From Bacteroidota bacterium (GTDB lineage: Bacteria > Bacteroidota > Bacteroidia > Cytophagales > Cytophagaceae): 64,000 nucleotides of DNA. The stretch is from the NCBI GenBank assembly GCA_023392125.1, contig JAEVZS010000007.1, positions 1 through 64,000 on the forward strand, given 5' to 3'. The translations under genes were made by a program, and so were the position numbers. Below the pieces are notes generated by a model, which ran no database searches, had not been told where the DNA came from, and saw only the letters and a program-made list of their open reading frames with translations. Below, in pieces: positions 1-11,200 of the stretch (positions are counted from its first letter, which is position 1; each line of letters begins with the position of its first letter).

Positions 1-318
1 GCACGAGGCACTTGTCAGGCCCTTGACAGCAAGGAAGTGTTCGCTACCTTTGTGCAGGCAAATAATAAGCAAAATCTTCTAAAATGATTTGGAAGAAACG
101 TCCAATAATTAGGGGTGTGAGACAATAGCGCCTGGCTTGGTACCAGTAGGGACTGGCTCTCTACTTTTCTTCTACTAACTACCCCCCTCTAACACTCCGG
201 TCAGTATGTCACACGATCGCAGGGAGAACCGGGCACAGACCACGGAATAGTACTTAACAATTGGCAAAAAATATTCTAGTTAGTATCTTTATTTTTTACT
301 TTAAAGTAACACATAACA
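1..318. other. Unexplained non-coding stretch with short inverted repeats
   Basis: No gene can be supported here. Two frames are open from the window edge to stops at about 80-87, so the last codons of a gene beyond the edge are possible, but neither resembles a family I recognise. Bases 115-120 (GTGTGA) can pair with 209-214 (TCACAC), and inside that span CCAGT (143-147) pairs with ACTGG (152-156), so a structured RNA or the worn end of a mobile element is possible. The stretch is more G+C-rich than the lipoprotein gene that follows. Confidence 0.3.
261..291 (+). promoter_or_regulatory. Candidate Bacteroidota promoter for the lipoprotein gene
   Basis: TTG at 261-263 is followed after 20 bases by TATCTTTA at 284-291, which matches the TAnnTTTG -7 element except at the last base. 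The start codon of the lipoprotein gene lies 28 bases further on. The assignment is by pattern only. Confidence 0.4.
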
Positions 319-1023
319 ATGAAGATAAAAAAAATCCTGTTTTTATTACCTTTCTTTATACTTGTTTCTTGCATAAAAGACCCAGAAAATTGGACCGTAA
401 TCAAACAAACAATTTATTCAATTTATAGCGCTAATACAATTGAAATATCAAAAGGTATTTTCAAAACAAGCAGTAATATTCACAATTATATTGAAATAAC
501 TATTTCTGATAGCCACTATATCAATAGTGACTCTTTATATGATATTAATGGAACCGCTTCTGGAATTGCTATTATCGTTTTTGAAAATCTGTATGAAATA
601 GACTCCAATCTTACGATTGACATAAATATTATACAAAATTTAAATGGGAGTGAAAAACACTTTGCCTTTAGATACCCAATCAATATAGTTAATACAGCAT
701 ATAATTGTTTTGATCAAATAGATTCATTGTTTCACCCCCTTTTAGAAAACGATTATTATAATGCCTATAACAAATTGAGTCCTTCTTTTAAGACTAATTA
801 CGACTTTAATAGTTTCAAAAACACTTTTATGGAGTTAGAAAGCAGGACTGGAGAATTAAAGCAATATAAGATTAGGGGTTTTGAAGTAATTTCAATCATT
901 GTTGATGGAAGTAAAAAAGAACTAATTAAATTTAATATAGTTTGCTATGGAGATACTCCATATAAAATGGAAGTATTTTTTGACACTAAAAAGAGCTCTC
1001 AAATTTATGGATTTCAAATTTAA
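319..1023 (+). CDS. Predicted lipoprotein of unknown function
   Basis: The 234-residue protein begins with a short lysine-rich, hydrophobic leader and a lipobox ending in Cys18 (FILVSC), so it should be a lipid-anchored envelope protein. The rest is polar, rich in Ile, Asn, Tyr and Ser. The part around residues 135-175 resembles the small helical repeat of DUF3887/DUF4019-like lipoproteins, but only weakly. It is strikingly A+T-rich compared with the core genes of the window. It converges on the last gene of the RHS operon, and the two stop codons overlap (TAA at 1021-1023 here, TAA of the other gene at 1020-1022). A role next to the toxin tail, such as an orphan immunity or accessory lipoprotein, is conceivable from position alone. 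No function is assigned. Confidence 0.75.
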   Translation: MKIKKILFLLPFFILVSCIKDPENWTVIKQTIYSIYSANTIEISKGIFKTSSNIHNYIEITISDSHYINSDSLYDINGTASGIAIIVFENLYEIDSNLTIDINIIQNLNGSEKHFAFRYPINIVNTAYNCFDQIDSLFHPLLENDYYNAYNKLSPSFKTNYDFNSFKNTFMELESRTGELKQYKIRGFEVISIIVDGSKKELIKFNIVCYGDTPYKMEVFFDTKKSSQIYGFQI

Positions 1024-1481
1024 GTATCTTTTCTAATTTTATTATAACTCCTTGTTACATTATATATACCGGTAAAGAGAAGTATAGAATTTAGAAAAAG
1101 AAGCCCCCAAAAGGGGCCTTCAACTTCTATAAAAGAATTAATTCTAGCTACGCCAGATTTATTTACATTATACACAATAGGAACAATTTGTCCTTCTGTA
1201 TATCTTTTGTCATAAAACACGTTAAACATCGTCTGAATAGTACGTTTTCTTAACTTCTCATCTTCAAACTCTATATAAAAAATATAATGATTTGAGATCT
1301 GAGATTTAAAAAGTTGTTTTGCGACTATAACACCCGTAGTTTCTTTAGACTCTGCTCCTGTCAATAACCTATAAACTTTAAACTCCTTAACTGTTAAGAA
1401 AGGACAAATAATAGCCCCAACGAACAAGATTATACAGGAAGCAATAAAATTAATTAGTAAATTTCTTTCTTTATCATTCAT
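1020..1481 (-). CDS. Two-TM DUF3592-like membrane protein, candidate immunity protein
   Basis: This 153-residue protein has a hydrophobic segment near each end (about residues 10-30 and 122-143) around a soluble beta-rich part of about 85 residues. That part follows the DUF3592 pattern: a GVIV strand, YIFYIEFED, and a closing IVPIVYNVNKSG-type strand. It starts 5 bases after the stop of the RHS gene, the classic position of a cognate immunity gene, and shares the low G+C content of the variable RHS tail. Immunity proteins to membrane-damaging toxins are often small inner-membrane proteins, which fits the beta-strand-rich tail. DUF3592 itself has no settled function, so immunity is inferred from position and topology. 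A simple membrane protein of other role is possible. Confidence 0.7.
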   Translation of the reverse strand: MNDKERNLLINFIASCIILFVGAIICPFLTVKEFKVYRLLTGAESKETTGVIVAKQLFKSQISNHYIFYIEFEDEKLRKRTIQTMFNVFYDKRYTEGQIVPIVYNVNKSGVARINSFIEVEGPFWGLLFLNSILLFTGIYNVTRSYNKIRKDT

Positions 1482-1486
1482 TTCTG

Positions 1487-2229
1487 CTACTCCCCAAGAT
1501 TTCCAGTTGTATATCCAACTGTATTTGAATTCCTAAAAGAATGCCCTACTTCGAACTTTCTTGATGTGGATAGACCTACCTTTAATTCTCCACTACGATG
1601 ATTATAAGAACCTTTCAACCAAGATGCTCTCATTGTAGTAACATCTTCCAAGTTTTGCCCCACACTAAAACCTTCAGAAACTTTACTACTGAAATTTAAA
1701 CTGAAATAACCAAAAACTTCGGTTCTATTATTATCTGTAGGTAGAGATACGTCAAACTTCTTTTTGGCAGACGCTTCAATAATATAGGAAGTAGAAACCT
1801 GCAAATACAAATCTTCTTCTGTATTACCTAGCAGTTTTACGGAGTGTCTAACTTTGGAAGTACCATTAATTTTACTTTCTACATCCACCCCAACTCCTGC
1901 AGATTTAAATGGGGCTTCCATTTCATTGTCACTATTACCTTTTGCATTTGTATAAAACCATCGTTCAAAGGAATCAAACGTAGCGCTCTCATTTGATCTT
2001 TCGCCTTTAACAACAATCGGCATTGTCATATGATGTCCTGTTGTATAAGTCTCTCCATTCTTCGTTTCAGCGCTAGTTACAAGTACCCCTCCTTCATTGT
2101 ATGCATCAGGATCATATCCTAAATAACTAACAAGTACTTTTTTAACCGCATCATCAACTTCTCGTGTTTCCGTAATTATTTTTCTGGTATCTTGATTCGT
2201 GATTTGATGAATCCATATATCTTCACGGC
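1487..2229 (-). other. Variable C-terminal cargo/toxin domain of the RHS protein
   Basis: This part encodes about 247 residues after the RHS core ending LDLDG. It is visibly A+T-richer than the core, as expected for an exchangeable polymorphic tail. Its first third is mixed (a DDAVKKVL helix, then GHHMTMPIVV). The remainder alternates polar and hydrophobic residues in strand-like segments (DLYLQVSTSYIIEASA, FGYFSLNFSSKV, GELKVGLSTS), suggesting a beta-barrel or pore-forming fold rather than a nuclease. I see no HNH, deaminase or ADP-ribosyltransferase motif. The activity is unknown. Confidence 0.6.
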
Positions 2230-5200
2230 CATCTAAATCTAGCGCAACAATAGGCTTATCTCCTGCAAACTGATACGGCGTATAAAAAGGAAATTTTGCA
2301 GTCAACGGATCTACACTCAAAAACTTCCCTATCTGAGGGTTATAGATACGGAAACCATAGTCATAAGTACTTCCTCCACCGCCCATTCCTTCGCTGTCTC
2401 TTTCCTTACCGTTAAACCCATAGCGATACCCATCATTGGCATATCGGCCTGGCATCTGCATACCAAAAGCATAGTAGTCGCTGTACGACTTCACATCAGC
2501 GGTACGGCTGCTTTCTTCTGAGCCCGAACGTACGGTAAGCTTCATATCATCAAACCAGGTGATGTATTCATTTGAATATACTGCAGGTCGGACAATCAGG
2601 TATAGCTGATCAACTCCCGGTGGCTTTGCCATTACCTCAAAGTCCTCAATGGAGCTTCTATACCATACATTGGCCGTAGAAGAAGACTGCGTGGTACGGA
2701 GATGGTTGTAATTAAATCCGTTGCCATTGACAATCTTGAAGTCAACTGCTCCCGGCTTGGTGCCCGGACCAGCTTCCCAAAGGGTATATACCTCCAGGTC
2801 TATTATATCGCCAGGCTCTACGGTTATCTTCAGCTCCGGGCCCTGCAATACGCCTGCTGGTTCATCATAACGTAATTTAAGAGAAGAAGTTCCTGTACGG
2901 GCATGCTCCGTCGACTGGTGGGCAGAGTAATTGCCCTTGTCATTCCAGACATTGTAATCATCTCCCTCATAGCCGGAGGTAAATGTAAACTCTGTGGAGC
3001 TGCCAGGCAGAACTCGCTGATCACTCACCACTACCTTTACATTGCCCAGATGGTCGTTGAGCTCATACTGCTTCACGCCGCGAAGGGAATACATATGGCT
3101 TAGTGAAGCCGGCTCGATCGCAGGATCGGCTGTATAGCTGATGCCGCTAAACCGCCCGCTGCTGAGCGTGGCAGTAAACGGACGGGAAGCCAGCATCTCG
3201 TCCGCACGAAGGGTTTGTAAGCCCAGCCGCGATGATCCGTATACAGGGGCCTCGGTCGCTTTGTACGCTACGGCATAGCCGGAGCTTTCCTCGGTATATT
3301 TTTTGGTATAGGTACGCATTACATTGCCGGAGGCATCCCGTACGTAATAGGTATAGCTCCACGCATGCTCTGGCAGCAGATCGCCATCGACTCGTGGCTT
3401 TTCGAGCTTCATGATCCGGTTGCCGGAGGCATCGTAGGCAAACTCAAGATCCGGCTTGCTGACTCCGGCTTCCTCTTTGCGGGTTACCTTGCGGATCTTG
3501 CCGCTTACTGTCCACTCAATGTTTTCGATCTTTTCCTGCTCGTCAGCTATCAGGTTTCCGATCTCGTCATAGTCGTAGTTGTCCGGAGACTGACCCGGCT
3601 TGAAGTCTTCGGAGAGCGAGGAGCCGGTCTGATGGTCGATGACCTGTCTCAGCTTGTTGGTCTCTCTCTTGTATTCATTGGCAATGTTCTCATATACATA
3701 CTCCAGGTCATCCATACCTGTACCCGAGCTGTTGGCTTCTGCTCCTGCGGCATTACGTTTTACCCGGAGAATATTTCCGTTCAGATCGTACTGATAGTCT
3801 TCCGAATAATCCTGAATGCCTGATCCGGACTTCCAGCTGTTCACCACCATCACGTTGGGGTCCAGATGAGCGGTTACGGTACGAAGGCGATTGAGCTGAT
3901 CGTAGCTGTAGGCATAAGCCTGAGGACCATCTGCCATAAGCCTGCCGATCGCAGTGACCATATGGCTGATATTGCCATTGTACAGGCTGGCGCTGCTGCC
4001 GCTAAAGCCATTCTGGGGCGTACCGGCCAGGAAGTGCATGCTTCCGCTGCTGTTGATCGCCTTATAGTCCTGATCGTAATAGCCAAGCGAGTAGGAAAAT
4101 TCATCCGGAGCAAAGACAGCGTTTACCCCGCTGCGGCTGTCCTTGCCCATATCTCTGTTGGCCTGCAGGATATTAGAGTTGATACCCTTGATCCAGCCCT
4201 GCAGGGTATAGGCATAGTCCATACCCTGTACACTGAGCTCTCCGACTTCGGTACGGGCCAGCGGTCCGTGATCGTAGTAGAAATACTTGGCATCCTGATC
4301 CCAGAGCACACCGTTGGCGCTGGTATGCACCTCTGTAATGCGGTTGTCTGCATCATAGGTATAGCGGTGGAAAAACTGGTCAGCTTTCCCTTTCTGATAA
4401 GCGACTTCTTTTACCAGACCGCTCACCAGATCGTAGCTATAGTCGATGCGCTTGAACTCCTGCTGCAGATCGCTCAGCTGGTAGTTTTCCTGAATCAGTG
4501 ATTTGACATTGCCATGCGGATCGTAGGAATAGTGCGTGGCATACTGATAGGTCTTGCCATTATACAGCGCATTGTCTTCATCCTGATAGGTGACGGTGGC
4601 TACGCGTGTACGCAGATTGTCCTGACGGAAACCGGCGATATCCTCCAGCTTTTTATCATAACAGGTCTTTGTAATTTCTGTTTTGGTACTGTTGGCCAGC
4701 CAGTCTGTAAAGATGGTATAGGCGACCTGATTATCCACTGACGGAGAAACAAGCTGTTCTGCCTGACCAACCTCTGTAATCCGGCTCTGCGCATCATAGA
4801 CGGTGTAGGAGTACTGGTTATTTTTAAGCTGCCTGGTATTCTGAGAAGCGACCAGACGCCCCAGCTCGTCGTACCAGAATCTGCCCGATATGCGATCGGC
4901 CATATCGGTGAGTGCACGCATGGTACCGGCACCACCGGTATAGATCGAGGCATTGCTTCCCCGCCCTACGATTGCCTGCAGATCTACGCCAAACGGCACT
5001 TTGCTGTCCTGATCATGCCAGGTATCTCCCTTATTGATGGTCTTGAGGAAGGTACCATTGGCTCCCACCACATAACCATTGAGGGCTGTAGCAAAATAGA
5101 CATCGTACAGATTTTCCATAGTCCAGCGCTCTGATCCCGAGCCTTTGGTCATAGATGTCCAGTTGTTGCCACCATCGCGGGTACGGATCATGGCGCCGGC

Positions 5201-8200
5201 ATCACCTACCGCGTAGGCGGTACTGGCATCCACCATAAAGACAGCACGAAGATGGCCGGTCCCGGATAATGTTTCGTTCGTCCAGGTAGCTCCGCCATCG
5301 GCACTGCGAATAATGGTACCGCTGCTGCCGACCGCTACGGCCGTCTGCCCGGAAACTGCTACCGCATGCAGTCCTGTAGTGACTGTCACAGAAGCTACCT
5401 TGGTCCAGTTCTGTCCCCCATTGATAGTGCGTAGTACGAGACCATCGAGCCCTACGGCAAGTCCGTTGTCGGCACTGGCAAAGGCGATGCCATGCAGATC
5501 GGTGGTCGTACCGGAGTTTTTCGCTTTCCAGCTTGTGCCACCATCCTCTGTCATCAGAATGGTACCGCCGTTTCCTACGGCAAAACCTGTGGATGTGCTG
5601 CCCGGCACGATGCAGGTTTCGTTGAGCTCCGGTGTGGTCATCTCATTGATGCTGGTCCAGGCTGTGCCGTTGAACCGCACAATGGTACCACTGGCTCCTA
5701 CGGCCAGCCCTCTGTCGGAAGCGGCAAAATCAATGGCTTTGAGATCATGCGCAGGACAGGCCTGCGGGCTGCAAGTCTGCGCTGTCCAGTTGCCCGAAGC
5801 AAAGCGATACAGTGCTCCGCCCTTGCCTGCGGCATAATACGTATTGGAACCTGACAGAGAAAGTCCTCTGAAATCGGTTCCTGAACTTATTCCTGTAGTG
5901 GTTCCCACGGTCAGGCCTGCTCCGCTGATCTGCAGATTGTAGCCATTGTCTCCCGCTGCCAGCCCCTCAAACTGCGAAGAGACCACCGCCCCGGTAACCG
6001 CATGAAGCGAACCTTTCTGAGCGGGAACATCGACGGCCCACTGCGATGTGGATTTTTTACGCAATACCAGACCATTATCTCCTACGGCATAAGCCACACT
6101 GGTACCGGCCGTAAACGTAGCATGGAGTCTGCCGCTCACAGAAGTGACGGGTTTGTCTTCCCAGGTACTGATGCATTTTTCGATAAATCCGGTACCGCTA
6201 TTATCTCCGGCTACAATGCCCTGATCGGATCCGGTCATATAAAAGGTCCGGATACCGGCATGGGCCGGCAAGGCAGTCATCTCAGTCCAGCTTATGCCGC
6301 CATTGGTCGTTTTCAGAATTTTGCCGGAAGAGGTATAGGCGTACCCGTTGTCCGGACTGATAAAATGAAACTCTCTGACATTGCCGGCGCCTGCCGGAGT
6401 TACGTTGGTCCAGACGGCTTCGGTAACATTGGCATTGTCAGAATAATAAATCAATGATCCGGAACCGGACTGTACGATAATACAGCCTTCGTCTAGCTCC
6501 GTAAAGTGCATATCGAGTATGGTACCGTTACCGGGGCGGCTGCCTGCCAGCAGTCCCTCATTATTCCATATCTTTCCGTCTTCACCTCCTGTATATACAG
6601 AGCCGCTGCCGGGTCGCACGCTCAGCGAATGAAGCGCTGATCCGCCCGGAGAAACCTGGGTGTACAGCTCCCAGGTCAACCCTCCTGATACAGACTTATA
6701 TACGTTGCCGTTCTCTGACAGGAGATACACATCGGAAGTACCGGCACTGTACATATCAACAAAATTTTCACCTGCCGGCAGATCCATCGTTTCCCGTTGC
6801 CAGGTCTGACCTTTGTTGCTGGTCACATACAACTTTTTGTCTGACAGGATCGCTGCTCCGGTCACCTGATTGGCAAAATGCAGTCTGCGTATATCCAGCG
6901 TCAGGTTGTTGGATACCAGCGTCCAGTTTTCCCCGCCATCGGTAGTGCGAAGCAGAATACCCTTGTCGCCCCCTATATATCCGTTGGAAGCGGATGACAT
7001 GTGCAGGGTATTGTATGGCGCGGTGGCAAAGTCGGTGATCTTTGTCCAGGTCTCTCCGTTGTTGCTGCCCTGATATACATAAGTCTGCTCTCCGTCGACA
7101 CTGACAGCGGTACCTGCGGTACCGTCATCGGTAAAGGATATGCTTTTGAGCTCGCCGCTGAGCATGGATGAGAAGCCGGTATATGCACTGCTCCAGGTGC
7201 GGCCGGCGTTTGTGGTTATATACATCTTACCGTCGGCAGCATAGATTCTTCCTTCTTCAGGAAAAGCACTGTCAAAATACAAACCTATCAGCGGCTTATC
7301 GGATGGTGTACGCAGAGTAAGCCAGGTCAGACCTCCATCGCTGCTGTATAGCAGATCTCCTTTGCTGCCAACAGCGTAGGCATAATCATTGTCTACAAAA
7401 TGGACCGCGCTGATACCGGTAATACCTACTTTACTCAGCTCATTCCAGTTGTTGCCTCCATCGCTGGTCGTGACCAGTCTGCCTCTGCGCTCAGGATCGT
7501 ATTCGTCCACTGCAATCGCCCAGCCTCTGGAAGCATCAGCAAACTGTACATCACGTACGGTATAGCCGGCCGGTATCCCGGAAGACGCGTCCTGACTCTC
7601 CCATACATCCATAGGCACATGATCGGGCAGGGACTGGCTGATTAACTGATTGAGCGAGTTATAACCATAAGTCGTAGCCATGCGGTGCTCCGGCTGCAGG
7701 TTGAGTGTATGTGTGTTGCTGATCCGGTCTTTGCGGATCTGACTGATTGCGGTATTGCCAAGCGCTGTTACACCTGCCGGTGGTACCGTCTTGACCAGAT
7801 TGCCCGCCTGATCGTAGTAGTACAGGGTATACTGGTGTTCCTTTTCCTCATAGTCGTAGGATAGCTTTTCACCTGCCGACAGACATTTGTCCAAGTACTC
7901 CTGCCGGAAATCGTTCCTGTGCTTATCGACATAGGTCTTATAGGCATTTTGGGCATTAAGGTCGACTAAACTATTGAGGTGATCTTCGCAGGGGTTGTAG
8001 ATCTCTACTTCTACGGTTGGCATAATCGGGAAGGAACAGATTTCGGAGAAAGAGATATGGTCGATACCAACATCATTTCCCCAACTAGAACTTCTATCCA
8101 GCAACCTAATCCCGACACGAACAGATCCAGTATTAGTTGCATAGTATAGACCTCTAACATTATGCCATGTCATATCATTTGGCACATCGATCAATTCTCC

Positions 8201-11200
8201 CACTACATTATCCCCATTATTGTCATGAACATATAAAACTACACCCGGTGGGGTACCATATAGATTAGATGCAAAAACGGAAAAATCATAGCTCTTACCA
8301 CTTTCTACAAATACATCAGTGTACCATATAGATCTAGTCCCTGATCCATCCGCTGCTAAGAAAAAACCATTACCATCAGGAAAATCTCTTATTTCATGCC
8401 AAGGTCCAAGCGGACTAGGGTTTGCAATCCGACCATTAGTCACTATTCTTATCTCACCTACGTTAATTGAATTTTGAAGATTCGCCCAGTAATCTGAACA
8501 CCAAGATGTTCTAGTAAAATAACAGACAGTATTATTACCAGAACCAAGAACATAAGGTACTGTAGGATCATCAAAATCGCCATTAGGTATCAAGTTTGTT
8601 TTTCCAGCAGCGCATTCGCTAATACAATTTTCCAGAGGAAATATAGTTTTCACTTTTAATCTCACAGTTGAGTTAGCGATACTTTCATGTCCAATGATTA
8701 AGCCCATTAGATCCGCGGAATAATACTTATTGTCATCCTCTTTCGCACTATGATCTACCTCCACTAAAGTAGTAAGACCAGTCAGCTTATCAAAACCAGC
8801 ACCGGAAGGAAATCCGGTTGCTTCTACTGTAACACTATAAGATTCTCCAATACAATTATCGTTAATGTCCAATTCACAGATATCAGCTGACAGGGTATTA
8901 TTATCAATCAGAACATTATGCCATGTATAATCTCCAGTCCCCAATTGATCTTTCAGAGGAAGAAAACCTTCGATTGATGAAAGATTAATTACTTCATTAG
9001 CTTTAAAACCATTCGCCCGAATAAGCTGGTCAAAAAACACAGGCAGTATTCTCGCATTTTCATACTCAATACCCTTACACTTCTCGGGCACCGGAGCTCC
9101 GCACTCGTTTACACGGAAAGACCGGCCAGTTGTATCACAGGATCTAAAGGTTCCTTTGAACTGGACAGGTACCAGTTCAAAGGAAGGATCTTCAACATTG
9201 AACGACAAGGGGCTAAATCCCCCGCCTAAGGGAGTAACTACCTCTTTTTCAACCAGGGCGGTAATCAGGAAGTCATTGAGCTCAGGTGTGCTTTCATCGC
9301 TCTGTATACAGCTAAAAGATATTATTTTAGCATAATCTTCGTCTGTGAATGTACCATCCAAAGGCGTCAATACAATGTTTCCTGTACCACTAAATGAAAT
9401 CGTCGCAACTCTACTGCTGATTGCCGAAGTAAAAGTAAGAGAAGCGGCATTGCTGCAGTTCGCGAAATATTGAAGAGGAGTAGTAAAAAGAGGGGCATAG
9501 TTGCTTGAAGTAAGCGATACAGGAATTGCTGTACTGAAATGATTGTCTTCATTGGCAGCTATTCCCGAAAGTAGGTTCTGTAGATCTTTTGCTCCTTTAG
9601 AAAGTGTACATACCCGATCAAAATTACAATCATTTAGCTGGACATTGAACACAATTCCGGTCAAACGAATACTGTACTCCGTATGCAGCAATACATCTTC
9701 CGGTCCGGTTTTATCATAGACCTCTATAATCGCGTTGGCAATAAAATCATTGAACAAACTGGGATGAGTCTCCATCCGGGTCACAAAAAAATTCCGAATA
9801 CCCGTAATACGAAGCCTGAAGCGGGATGAACCGCTCTCTGTATCAAACGGATCAGAAACATTAACCGGATAGGGCTGATACTCCGCAAAATTATCATCCT
9901 CATCAAATGTAACCGGAATACGGTAAATCTGATTGTCAACCGGATCTATATAAGAAATATGCTGCCCGGGAGTAATGATAATTGAGCAAAATACGCGTTC
10001 ATTCGCTCCTTCTGTAATCCTGAAAATCCTCTGAGTCGTTGATGGCGGGGTATTCACTCTCCACATTGGCTCCTTATAGAGAGTAGTAAACGCGGGTTGA
10101 GGCACTCCGGCAAATACTATTCGATCATACAAATCTTTAGACAGAGCTGAATACGAACGGAGATTGGTATTATCCGTAAGCAGCGTACCTCTCTCCGCCA
10201 GCTGATTGAGCAAGGCGCCAAAATCGCGGGTGGCCGGACACTGCCCGGTAGCCAGGAAATGCTCCAGATCCGCTTTCTGCTGCCCCTGTACTATCCTGCC
10301 GGCATCGGTCAGATCGCCCGCGTCGCAGATATCCAGCATCTCTTCCTGTGTCTCATGACGGGTAAAGCGCAGAGTTTTGTTTTTGTACAGTGCATACGAA
10401 GTGCTGCCACAAGGCTGACAATAGAAATACTGTTCACAAGCAATCCAGGCCCAGAATTCACGGTTGTTGCTTCCGGAGCGATAGCTGTACCTCCAGTCAA
10501 AGGGTCTGAAATCATCTTTGCCTATGCAGGTATTGATTCCACCTACGAATGCAGGATTGCCTATTGACGGCATACAGGCTTTGTCCGCCTCCCGCTGCCA
10601 TATCTTCTGCTTTTCGGACAGATAGAGCATTTTGTACATTTCCCACTCCTGATCCCTGATTTCACTGCTGGAACCAGATCCGAAAGCCTTGCATCCGCTA
10701 TAGGCTGGATCTCCTGAACCATTAAAGTAATAGATACTTCCACAGCGCACGGTCATGGCTACAAATTCCTTGATATTTAAGGTTTGCCCTTCAGACTCTT
10801 TATATTCTTCCAAGCGTGTTTGCATCTCTGTTTTTAGTGCCGGCTGGTTGGTAAAGTACGGGTCCTTGTCCAGCAGATCGGTAACGACACTAGCCAACGG
10901 ATCTATCAATGGTCCGTCGTTAAACCATGGATCATTTAGATCACCTGAATCAATTTTGCGACTGGCATCGGCAAACGTCTCAATCAGGTGCAGGCGCTGG
11001 TCAAACTGATCGCTGGTATAGGTTGCATTATTAAACTTATAGGAATCTGTCAGTGAACAATACTCATAATAACAATATTCCGGATGGTACTGAACCAGCT
11101 CCTTTGCCCACTGTGGCTGCCAGTAGGTACGAAAATCCTCTGCACTGGCCAGATTTTCCGGTAAGGTAACTAATACATCTCCTTTTTGCTTGTCTTCTTT

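Noticed and set aside
115..214. Possible group II intron start (GTGTG) with outer pairing
   Set aside because: There is no room for the intron body, no domain V sequence and no reverse transcriptase. The pairing is only six bases.
5313..5837. Plus-strand frames rich in Pro, Ala and Ser opposite the propeller repeats
   Set aside because: Their regularity mirrors the repeated motifs of the opposite strand, so they are shadows of the propeller units.
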